Assembly: GCA_964034945.1 (NCBI GenBank)
Contig: OZ035962.1
Span: forward strand, 72,125,274 to 72,189,273
Direction of reading: 5' to 3'
DNA from: Chrysopilus asiliformis
Taxonomy: Eukaryota; Arthropoda; Insecta; Diptera; Rhagionidae
Length of the DNA: 64,000 nucleotides
The position numbers and the translations under genes are program-made. The notes beneath the pieces were generated by a model. That model saw only the letters and a program-made list of their open reading frames with translations, searched no databases and was not told the origin of the DNA. The stretch's first letter is position 1; every line of letters starts with the position of its first letter. Positions 55,893 to 64,000 of the stretch are shown piece after piece.

Positions 55893-56569
55893 TGTGACAT
55901 TTGGTAAGGCAATTGGTGGAGACGAATTTGAAGACTTAGGCCTATATTACACACGGCAACTTTAAACCGATACTCGATACAAAAAGTTGCTCGTTTGTGC
56001 TACACGCGGAGACAAGTTGCCGGAAACTTCTGTATATTACACAGTGAGTGTTTCATGTGTGTGTCAAGTTGTGTGATGAACGAACCCGTTCTTTGTGATT
56101 TTGTGCTTGTGTGCGTATTTTGTCGCCTTGTTTCTACTTTCGGAACTGGCGACATTAGCCACCGCTTCCCTAACTTCTCGCGCTTATACTTAAGAAAAGT
56201 CGCCGCTTAAAGTTGCCGTGTGTAACATAGGCCTTAGAGTCAGAAGATATCATGGAAGTCCTTGCAAGCAATGAAGAAAATATGACTGCTGACGATATTT
56301 TGACACAGTTCGGCGATAATTATAACGACGAAAATGATGAAAGTGAAGTTATAGAGATTATAAGAAAAAAAAACCTTACGCACGAAAAACTGACAAATTT
56401 TTTAATGCTTGGTAGTCAACTTGAATAAGCAGCTCTTAATATGAACCCTGATATGGAGCGTGTCTTAAAATTTCGGAAAAATTTGACAGCCGCTTTAGCC
56501 CCATACGCAGAAATGCATAATGAAAAACAAAAATCGGGTAATCAATCACTAATTTTTCAAAAAGATTAG
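55893..56569 (+). pseudogene. pogo/Tigger transposase C-terminus, split by a MITE
   Basis: With the MITE at 55939-56233 left out, one frame runs from VTFGKAIGGDEFEDLES through EDIMEVLASNEENMTADDIL, IEIIRKKNLTHEKLTNFLML and MNPDMERVLKFRKNLTAALA to the stop at 56567-56569. The acidic, helical tail after the DDE domain is typical of Tigger/jerky-like transposases; the DDE domain itself is deleted. One nonsense codon is seen: TAA at 56426-56428, most likely from CAA. Assignment relies mainly on the enclosing TIRs. It cannot be functional. Confidence 0.65.
55939..56233. mobile_element. Harbinger-like MITE inside the pogo coding sequence
   Basis: GGCCTATATTACACACGGCA, then ACTTTAA, and its inverse TTAAAGTTGCCGTGTGTAAC, then ATAGGCC, are TIRs. 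TTA lies on both sides (55936-55938, 56234-56236). Related to 35416-35758. Confidence 0.9.
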
Positions 56570-56765
56570 TAATACATATCATATCTTTGTATTACTTTAA
56601 ATATGTCGTTAAATAAAAACTTTTTTTTATTTTTTTTTTTGGAATTTTTCTAATATCTGGGACCTAACCCCAATATTTCATACAAAATAGGGTTCACAGT
56701 GCGCGGGTTCGCAGTGCGCGCTCTTTTTGGGGAACGTATCTACCGCGCAGTTCGAGGGATTACTG

Positions 56766-57135
56766 TATATTGAAAAACGTTAGAGATCTGTAAAAACCCT
56801 TAAAGCAAAAAATGAAGAAAATTTTATATGCTTTATATTTTGTTACACTAATTTTTTCCCAAAAACGCATGGAAGATTTAAAAAAACGGTATTTTTTCAA
56901 TAAAAAATTGTATGGAAGGTACCCATTATAGCTACCGTTACTTTTCCAAAAGTCGGTGGTAACTACAATTTTCGCAAAACTTATTTACAAAAAATTTCAA
57001 GTCGCTAAGTCAACACGTTCTCGAGTTATTTAGAATACGTAAAACGGACAGACCGATTGACCGACACACAACCATCTTCGTTTCGTACTGATCGGAAAAC
57101 CTGAAACGGGTTTCGTACTGATCAGAAATTGTATG
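56766..57135 (-). repeat. H-family element, degraded (right part)
   Basis: Minus strand: CTGATCAGTACGAAACCCG, a GTCGGTCAATCGGTCTGTCCG array, TAAATAACTCGAGAACGTGT, AGCGACTTGAAATTTTTTG. Corresponds to 46760-47000. Confidence 0.5.
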
Positions 57136-57580
57136 CGTCCTCGATCGGAACCGGGGGTAGTAGGAAAGGGCGATGTCTGGAGAATACGATGGGTGGGCTA
57201 GAACGTCCCAATTCAGTGTTTTCAGGTAGGTTTTAACGACATTAGCAAGACTTGGTCGACCGTTACCGTTCTGCAAAATCACTTTGTCATATCTTTGCTC
57301 GAATTGTGGTCGTTTTTCCTTCAATGATCGGCTCAAACGTATTAGTTGTGGTCGGTAACGAGCTCCTTTGATAGTTTCACCCGGTTGCAACAGCTCATAA
57401 TTTTTGTAGCGTTGAAACCATTCGTGACACGTTCTTTCACAGAAAAAAGCCCCACCATAAGTTTCTACAATCATTTGACGCGCCTCAGTCGCAGATTTTT
57501 TCGAATTAAAAGCAAAAAGCAAAAACTTCTCGCAAATTACGCTTATTTGGCTCAAATTTCCACATTTTCACGCACAAAAA
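57136..57580 (-). pseudogene. Mariner transposase with lost catalytic residues
   Basis: The N-terminal part FAFNSKKSATEARQMIVETY, GGAFFCERTCHEWFQRYKN is the helix-turn-helix region. It is fused directly to YELLQPGETIKGARYRPQLI, LSRSLKEKRPQFEQRYDKVI and WDVLAHPSYSPDIALSYYPR. The stretch with the first catalytic Asp is deleted. The usual HDNARPH is NGNGRPS (second Asp replaced by Gly) and the usual APSDYHLF is ALSYYPRF (third Asp replaced by Tyr). All three catalytic positions are therefore gone, yet the frame is open for 181 codons because it reads into H-family sequence. This protein type is distinct from the DD41D relics. Confidence 0.85.
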
Positions 57581-57745
57581 AATATATGACGCCAATAAAA
57601 AATCACAAACTTAATGATAAGGAGTTGTTGTCAGATTACTCATTTGACGTTTCTGATCTAACATATTTGATATTTTTGAACTGCTACCGCCATCTATTGG
57701 AAATTGCCGGTTTTCGATTTTTACTCCTAATAATTAGAACCTTAC
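57136..57745 (-). mobile_element. Mariner relic, 3' end lost
   Basis: The 5' end is visible on the minus strand as ATTAGGAGTAAAAATCGAAA, then ACCGGCAATTTCCAATAGAT, a TIR-like start. The other end is replaced by H-family sequence at about 57136. An internal deletion has also occurred (see pseudogene). Confidence 0.6.
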
Positions 57746-59548
57746 AAATTCACTTTTTTAGAACTGCCCCTGTTATTTCACAAAATATACCGAAATATCT
57801 AGTAAACAGTCTATTTCTATGGTACTCCCATAATCAAAGGCGTTAGACTAGAATCCATTCAATAAGACTACAATAGTCTTAATGATAGTCATCCAACTCC
57901 AAGACGTGTAATCCAAACCCAAGATTCAAGCAGCAAGAAATGGAAATTAGCAACATCGGATTCATTTTAAAATCAAAAGAGCTTTAAATTTCTATAATCG
58001 AAAATATAGTCTTTAGTGATTAATATTGAATTTGAATTAAAAGTCGCCATCCCGGCCCCTCCCCATTGGGAAGGTCTAATTGTTCGAATCGTTAATAAAA
58101 TTGAAATAATTTGTGCTTTTTGGATACCAAAAAAATTAAGACACTGAATAATTTTAAAAAAATTAATGTTTCTTTAAAATTCCATGCCTTCATTTCTAAA
58201 ACCGTTACATAAAATATATAAAATACTAGTAGATCATTCACGTAAGAAATCCACACCCACTCACGAAATTTTAGAGAAATTTAGACATAAATTTAATGAA
58301 AAAATAGCCGAGCCTAAAAGATTCAGCCTTCTTCGATCAATTTTAAGCGAGTTCGATTATTCTTACACTAATCTTGAAATTCAATAAGAGGTTCACGAAA
58401 CTCATTAAAAAAGTGTAAACAATCAAATCCAATGGAATCAACAAGGTTTCGCATAACACACATGAATATATATGGAAGTAATTTCAGAAATGTTTATATG
58501 TAATACCCAGTAACGCGTAGCATTTATTTATACCTACAGTAATTTCTATATTTACTATATATAAGATCATGAAATCGGATGAAATCACTTGATCCTCCTT
58601 TAAAACGTGATCAACCATAAAGCCATCGGGAAAGTAACACGAAATTGACGCATCTGTACGACTATACCGGGCAGAGGTTAAAATTCATACAAAACAATAA
58701 TAATAAATATTTCCAAAGATCAAAGCAAATTCTTATGCAACCATAATCCCCCTTAAACTCAAAGTTCATCAAACACAAAGATTTTCTGTGTTGCTGTAAT
58801 CGAACTTGTTTCGCCCGTGACATGCACGAAATCTCTGCACTTACGCGAAATACATTCCAGTTTGTTGCTTTTCAAATATCCGAGTAAAAAATTAACACAG
58901 AAGAAGTTCACACGAGGTGTACGTAATGTAAGATTCAAATTAAATAACAGACGATAAGTAATTACCAAATGTTGCAAAAAATTACAAATTAAGAGCGATT
59001 AAGATTGTTCCCATATTGCAGAAATAAACAGCATCCGAGCTTGTTGAAAGCTGGAACCACTTTTCTAGGCCTTGCAAGTACAAAAAATTGGTTTCAAAGT
59101 TCTTTTCTAGTAACTTTTCAAAGTTCTTGGAAAGTACAGTGATCCTACTTTCACTTTAAATCCCCATAAGTATTTTTTTGTAACTACACCATAAAGTACT
59201 TTTTTGTAACTACTACTATACAAAGTACACTGGGGAAAGCATTAGTACACCGCAAAGTACACTTACGACACTTTTAATTCATCATTTTTTACTGAATTTG
59301 AGGATGTGATTCGCACCAAACACTTATATTTAATAATTAATTTACATATTTCGAAAAAAAAGATAAAAATATTTAAAACATGGATATAAATTCAAGTCGC
59401 GGCCGGGATCCGAACCCCGTCCGTACAACATTTTGCGGGTTTCATTTGATAGTTTCTTCGAGGTTCTACTGTGCTGCAGGTTTTATTCCATTTTTACGTT
59501 TCACCAAAATATTGTACACCAAAAAATTAACCTGAAAAAAATTCTTAA
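57746..59548. other. Gene-free A+T-rich stretch
   Basis: AAGTACTTTTTTGTAACTAC is repeated at 59170-59210. A tRNA-B-box-like GGTTCGGATCC lies on the minus strand near 59410. Nothing else supported. Confidence 0.4.
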
Positions 59549-59879
59549 CACGTTCAGCGCCACGTGCCCACAGGTGGGGATTATTGGATGTCGATAGTGG
59601 GACAACGTGACCACCCGAGAACACACTACTTGCTTCATTTCGAGACATTGTAATTGGTGGGAACCTTTTACATATATTTAGCTTTAAGAACTATTAAGTT
59701 TGGTCCCAGGATGTAAACCTATTTTACTAGGAATTGGTAGTACTAGCAATAAATCAATAAAAATAAATTTAAAAAAATGTTGGTCCCAGAATGTCACCCA
59801 AGGAATACCCACTCGTAAACACGCGGTCTACTGTGTAATTCAAAGAATAACCAGCGGTGGGCACGTGGCGCTCAACGTG
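59549..59879. mobile_element. TTAA-flanked (piggyBac-like) MITE, 331 bp
   Basis: CACGTTCAGCGCCACGTGCC, then CAC, and the inverse GTGGGCACGTGGCGCTCAAC, then GTG, are TIRs. Exact TTAA lies on both sides (59545-59548, 59880-59883). Confidence 0.85.
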
Positions 59880-59943
59880 TTAAACAAACTTATCTCAGTT
59901 GGTTTTTACTATTAAATCAAACAATTTCAGCGAACGTGTAACT

Positions 59944-60460
59944 TTTTATACTCTATATGATATATCATATAGAAGTATATTAGATTTAGTATACCGTTTG
60001 TAACATACGCATCAAACCAATCATTGGACACAAAAATAAACTACACCAGGGTGTTTTGGTATTAGAAAAAAAATTTTATTTCCGAATGTCCGTCCGCCCG
60101 TCTGTGCGTCCGTCTGTCCGTCCGTCAATTTCATAACTTTCGAAAGGATTGAGCTAGAGACTTGAAACTTTTTATAGTTACGTTTCTCCTGAATGGCTAG
60201 TCCTTTCCCCCTCCCTTATAGGAAAACAGTTTTTTGCACTTTTCTCGAAAACGGTTAGTCATATTGAAAAATGTATTGAGGTAAAATGTCTTTAGAATAG
60301 GATTTTACATAGCCCATCCACACATCAAAATCCAATCGGACCACTCCTTTCCCTCTCTCCTATACAAATGGTTTTTTTTTTAAATAAACATTTTGTCTGT
60401 CATTATATAGAATATGTGACGATTGGACCCGGACAATTGTAGTTTTTCTTATATTTTTAA
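59944..60460 (+). mobile_element. H2 Helitron-like element, copy 3
   Basis: 5': TTTTTATACTCTATATGATA with a perfect 20-bp palindrome CTATATGATATATCATATAG. Array: GTCCGTCCGCCCGTCTGTGC (60090-60125). 3': subterminal ATTATATAGAATAT (60402-60415), then GACGATTGG...GGACAATTG and TAGTTTTTCTTAT. Same order of parts as H1, with different subterminal repeats. Confidence 0.6.
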
Positions 60461-62350
60461 TCGGTAATTGTGTATTTGTTCTGATAGTTTGTTTTTTGGC
60501 TTTAATTTATCTTCATCGGAAAAATAAAGCAACCTTATTGCAGGTATTATATTCTGAAATTCATCAATTCACATATACTTCCATTAATTGTGTCAATAAA
60601 AATATTTATTTTAAATTGTTCACCAGCAGTAACATTTGTAGAAAATGCTTACATAACTTAGGCTAAATTGCGTTCACACAGTAAAAACATTTTTTCTTGT
60701 CTTTTAATTAAAATAAAAAATAATTTTTGCAACTTTGTGTGACATGAAAACGATCTGTGCCGCTGGTCACCAAAGGTGTAATTAATGTTGCTACTCAACT
60801 GTGTTCAAAGTTACAAGACTAGCGGATCGTAACCAAAGTTTTATTCACTACTTCATTCAGTGATTTTTATACTGATATTGTATTTATGTCCTCACTTATT
60901 TGCAATCTTTAATGTCTACGACTTTTTGTATTGTTTTGTTTTTTCTCTGATTTGTAAATATTTTTCACTAAAACCCCTCGAAAAACGATGTGTCGATACG
61001 AACGGTTGGTGCACAGTTTTATATTTTTGGTCGGATGGTTGCTTTAGGCAACCTTCATGACAAACTTTACAACTCTCGGATCTTTAAGTACATGAAAATC
61101 ATCACCAGTGTTGCCTGCCGCTAGTACTAGATGCTGACCATTGCTATCTGGCAGGCAATGTAATGAGATTATGGCCGTGGTCAGACAAGCCCCCAGCTGT
61201 GACGAAAATGTTACATAAAATTATTAGAAATATCAAAAGTTGTATGTATAAATATGTATGTATAGGCAATCCAGTAAATTATTGAAAAAACAATTATTTT
61301 TTTTTTGCTCTTTATTACCAATGGATTTTTTATCTTTATCGCGTTTTTGTTCGATTTTTTTTTCGAAAATTACCAAAGAGGCAAATGCACATTTGATGGA
61401 AATAACGATGTCTTCAAATCTGTCATGAAGTTCACCATTAAACAAATTAAATTAAATAGGGTGCTCTTGCAATCAGAAAAGTTGTTATAGGTTTTTATGC
61501 AATAAACGGATGACGAAGAATCAGTCAATGAAATCAATTTGAACAGAGGATGTTACCAACTAATTTGTAAATCTTTTAAACCTGACGAGTGAAGTATATT
61601 AAAATGTACTTAACGTTGGCTATCATTTCAATTACTTTTCAAATTAAAGTTTGTAAAATTCGAAACTTGTGTTTTTTAATTTGCCAACAACAATAGTCAA
61701 GTGAAGTCAATTTTTAAATTTCCAGATTACTAGAAATCTGAAATTGAAACCAAATTTGGCCTAATTTTCCGTAAAGTTCCAAAAAAGGAAAAACGAATAT
61801 ATTGGGTTTTACTAAACATGGATTTATTAATAAAATTAATGAAGGCTACCAAAATTTGATATATTTTTTTGTACGAAGAGTTGGAAGAGTAGTCCAACTG
61901 ATAGCGACTATATCAAAGAATTCACAGAGAGAAATCCTTATAGGAGATACTCCTATAAACTATAGTCTCAAATCCTATAAATTCGGGTGGAGCTCCAATA
62001 ACGTTTACGAATATACTTAGCAGCATATAAAATGCTAAACTACGCTCGTTTATTATAAACACAAAAATATATTTTTGTCAAATTAAAAAATATAGTTTTT
62101 AAAACAAAAATAAATGAAAAAATTACTGAAACGCTAAAAGGGAAAAATATCTTTTTTTGCGTTGTACGAGTATGTATGTATGTATATCTTTCCGTCATTT
62201 TAAAGAGTTCGAAATACGGATATTTCCAAAGCCCTTTTGTTTAGGCCCGATGGATAAACTTAATGGTTTTAGTCAATTTCGGCGTCCTGATATCGAAAAA
62301 GCAATATTTTTGAACTTTGATAGCCAAATTTGAAATATATTGAAAAAAAG
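60461..62350. other. Gene-free stretch between two inverted H2 copies
   Basis: It holds a hairpin TTGCCTGCC / GGCAGGCAA (61111-61158) and a small GGTTGC/GCAACC hairpin near 61035. No coding sequence recognised. Confidence 0.4.
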
Positions 62351-63025
62351 AACATAAGAAAAACTACAATTGCCAGGGGACAATCGTCAAATACTCTATA
62401 TGATGACAGACCAAATGTTTATTTGAAAAAAATCATTTGTGGGCGAAAGGAGGAAAGGGGGAAAAGGAGTGATCCGATTAGATTTCGATGTATGGAACAA
62501 TTATATAAAATTATATTCTAAATACATTTCATCTTCATAAATTTTTCGATACAATGCAGTTATCGAGGAAACAGGAAAAAAATATTCAATTTGTATATGG
62601 CAGAGGAATCAGTGGTCCGAATGGATTTTGATGTATAGATGAGTTATCTAGAATCCTATTTCAAATACATTTTATATTTATAAATTTTTCAATATAACGC
62701 ACCGTTTTCGAGAAAATTTCAAAAAACTGTTTCGTTTGTATGGTGGAGGAGGGGAATGAATGGTCCAATGTTGCCCGTTCAAGAACTTGATCTAGCCATT
62801 TACGAGAAACGTAGCTACACAAAATTTCAAGTCCCTAACTCGATCCTTCCTACAGACGGACAGACAGACAGACATACGGACGGACAGACATGCGGAAATC
62901 AAAATATGTTGTCATCCCTAACAGCCTGGTGTAGTTCATTTTTGTGTCCGATGGTAGGTTCGATACGTTATAAATGGTATATTAATTCTAATATACTACT
63001 TTATAATATATCATATTGAGTATAG
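62351..63025 (-). mobile_element. H2 Helitron-like element, copy 4 (most complete)
   Basis: Minus strand: CTATACTCAATATGATATAT at 63025, TAATATACCATTTATAACG, the GTCTGTCC array (62850-62890) and AGGGACTTGAAATTTTGTGT. Two ~130-bp modules follow (TCGAAAACGGTGCGTTATAT ... TCAAAATCCATTCGGACCAC, then TCGATAACTGCATTGTATCG ... TCGAAATCTAATCGGATCAC). It ends with subterminal ATCATATAGAGTAT, GACGATTGTCCCCTGGCAAT and TGTAGTTTTTCTTATGTT. Confidence 0.65.
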
Positions 63026-63652
63026 ATATCGCAAAATGGCGGTTTTTGGTGTTTTTCGTTGTAGCATATCTCAGAATATAAAATTCTTTTACTCGTTATG
63101 AGCAAGATCAAGCCGGGATTCGAAAATTGTTGCACCATTTCTCTGAATATATAGGCTTCGAAAAATTACTTAATTAACACTCTACCCCCGTCCACAAAAT
63201 TCGCAAAACTTGTATGAGTTAAGTTACATAAGCACAACTTAATTTTTATAGAACGGTACGCGCCAGCACGTCTAAGGCACTGATTCTGATAGACCTGCGC
63301 CTCGACTGAAATTTCATTTACTTTTTCTCACCCTATTTATACATAATATTACAAATTCACATCTTTTCAATAAAGAAAACTCGTATTAACAAGAGTTAAT
63401 TACAATTGCGGCACATGTTACGATCGGAAGGAGAGTCGTGTCAAGTGACAAGTCTATCAGAATCACGTTATATAGGTATAACAAGTAAAACTTAACACCA
63501 GCTTGTAAAAAATAAGTTTTATTCTCACACCAAACAAAAGACAGACATACATAACATTCTTTTATTTCTTATGTATGTAAGTTATACACCAACTTTTAAC
63601 CTTTATGCAATTTTATTTATTTTTTGATAAAAAAAAATTTTTTTTGTTCTAG
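63026..63652. other. Spacer or intron upstream of the signal-peptide exon
   Basis: A decayed tRNA-like GCACGTCTAAGGCACTGATT occurs near 63265. A short CTATCAGAATCACG repeat lies at 63453-63466. The stretch ends in a strong polypyrimidine tract with TTCTAG at 63647-63652. Confidence 0.45.
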
Positions 63653-63737
63653 TTTTTGGATTACACTCAAGATGACAAAATTAGGATTATATTTAGCCAC
63701 GTGGACTTTATTTTCATCATGTCTAGCATCTCCAGAT
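63653..63737 (+). CDS. Signal-peptide exon of an unidentified secreted or membrane protein
   Basis: A polypyrimidine tract and TTCTAG acceptor (ending 63652) precede 19 untranslated bases and ATG at 63672. The 22 codons read MTKLGLYLATWTLFSSCLAS then PD: one Lys, a hydrophobic core from about residue 4 to 16, and small residues around 17-20 that suit signal-peptidase cleavage. The exon ends exactly at a consensus donor GTAAGT (63738) in phase 0. The acceptor implies at least one upstream noncoding exon. The rest of the protein lies beyond the window or in exons I could not find in the last 260 bases. The gene is not recognised; only the signal-peptide reading and splice sites are supported. 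Confidence 0.6.
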
Positions 63738-64000
63738 GTAAGTAAAATTTTCTATTTTAACAAATTTCGGTCTTTTTAAACCGTAAAATTTGAACTTTTT
63801 TGTTATTTGCGAAAAAGTTATAATGTTTGCACCATTATTAACGTTCCGCCAAAACAAAAATTCGAACAAGTTTTTTGTATCAATTTAAATTCAACAAATT
63901 AATGATTTGTTTTTTTTTTTTTTTAAATTAAAACGCACTTTTGTCATACTGAACGTTGATTAAGTTCTCTGGTGAATGATATTAGAGTGGTAGATTGGTT
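63738..64000 (+). other. Intron 3' of the signal-peptide exon
   Basis: Starts GTAAGTAAAATTTTC. A+T-rich with a T-run at 63910-63924; no acceptor/exon recognised before the window ends. Confidence 0.45.

Larger units (their letters stand above)
55632..56765 (+). mobile_element. Tigger/pogo-like element, internally deleted
   Basis: CAGTAATCCCTCGAACTGCG, then CGG, and its inverse CCGCGCAGTTCGAGGGATTA, then CTG, are TIRs; TA lies on both sides (55630-55631, 56766-56767). AACTGCGCGGTT is repeated about five times near the left end. The TIR style and target match the Tigger branch of the pogo group. At 1134 bp, including a 295-bp foreign MITE, most of the transposase is gone. Confidence 0.85.

Noticed and set aside
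57346..57846. 166-codon open frame on +
   Set aside because: Antisense shadow of the mariner pseudogene at 57136-57580.
59395..59425. tRNA-like B box (GGTTCGGATCC) on the minus strand
   Set aside because: No matching acceptor stem, D-arm or A box at the right distance; at most a SINE relic.
63245..63310. tRNA-Leu-like A-box segment (GTCTAAGGC)
   Set aside because: No B box or closing acceptor stem follows; cannot be called a tRNA or SINE.

Overview
The window reads as A+T-rich insect nuclear DNA, most likely from a dipteran; that placement is inference. The support is: introns and spacers full of short A/T runs, several decayed mariner transposases (three of the DD41D type first described from tephritid flies), an insect-style Helitron-like dispersed repeat with a (GTCTGTCC)n core, and a lack of long open reading frames. 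It is almost gene-free. I can support only two fragments of host genes, both on the + strand: a candidate 5' exon ending at 33180, with ten codons and a GTAAAT donor, and a signal-peptide exon at 63653-63737 with a clean acceptor and donor. Everything between them may be intron or intergenic sequence.

The rest is a dense, layered collection of DNA transposons, mostly non-autonomous, many with readable terminal inverted repeats (TIRs) and target-site duplications (TSDs). Left third (1-21.7 kb): a 25-bp-TIR MITE (family A, copy 1), a Helitron-like element (H1), TA- and TTAA-flanked MITEs, a deletion-derivative DD41D mariner with both ends intact, two neighbouring PIF/Harbinger-like elements (one with a MADF fragment, one with a transposase N-terminus), an inverted dimer of a Harbinger-like MITE, a 1.1-kb element with CCCAAG ends, and an (AATCGT)n-ended foldback.

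Middle (21.7-45 kb): a 100-bp pogo-like mini-element, family A copy 2, a 27-bp-TIR element, a Harbinger-like MITE, two inverted copies of a TTAA-flanked MITE, a hAT MITE with an 8-bp TSD, the candidate gene start, a 222-bp palindrome with 72-bp perfect arms, nested GC-rich inverted-repeat elements, and a three-level nest at 39.4-41.0 kb in which the innermost insertion is proven by an empty-site comparison inside the window.

Right third (45-64 kb): a foldback element, a non-LTR retrotransposon 3' end, a 300-bp hAT element with perfect TIRs and TSD, the second H1 copy, family A copy 4 abutting the 3' end of an H2 element, a Tigger/pogo element carrying a Harbinger-like MITE inside its coding sequence, a decayed mariner, another TTAA element, and two H2 elements in opposite orientation.

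The Helitron-like H1/H2 families are the most distinctive dispersed component. They share subterminal inverted repeats, a central tetranucleotide array and (clearest in H1) a 3' stem-loop, which is the layout known for Helentron-associated DINE-1-type elements. No tRNA or rRNA gene and no CRISPR array was found.
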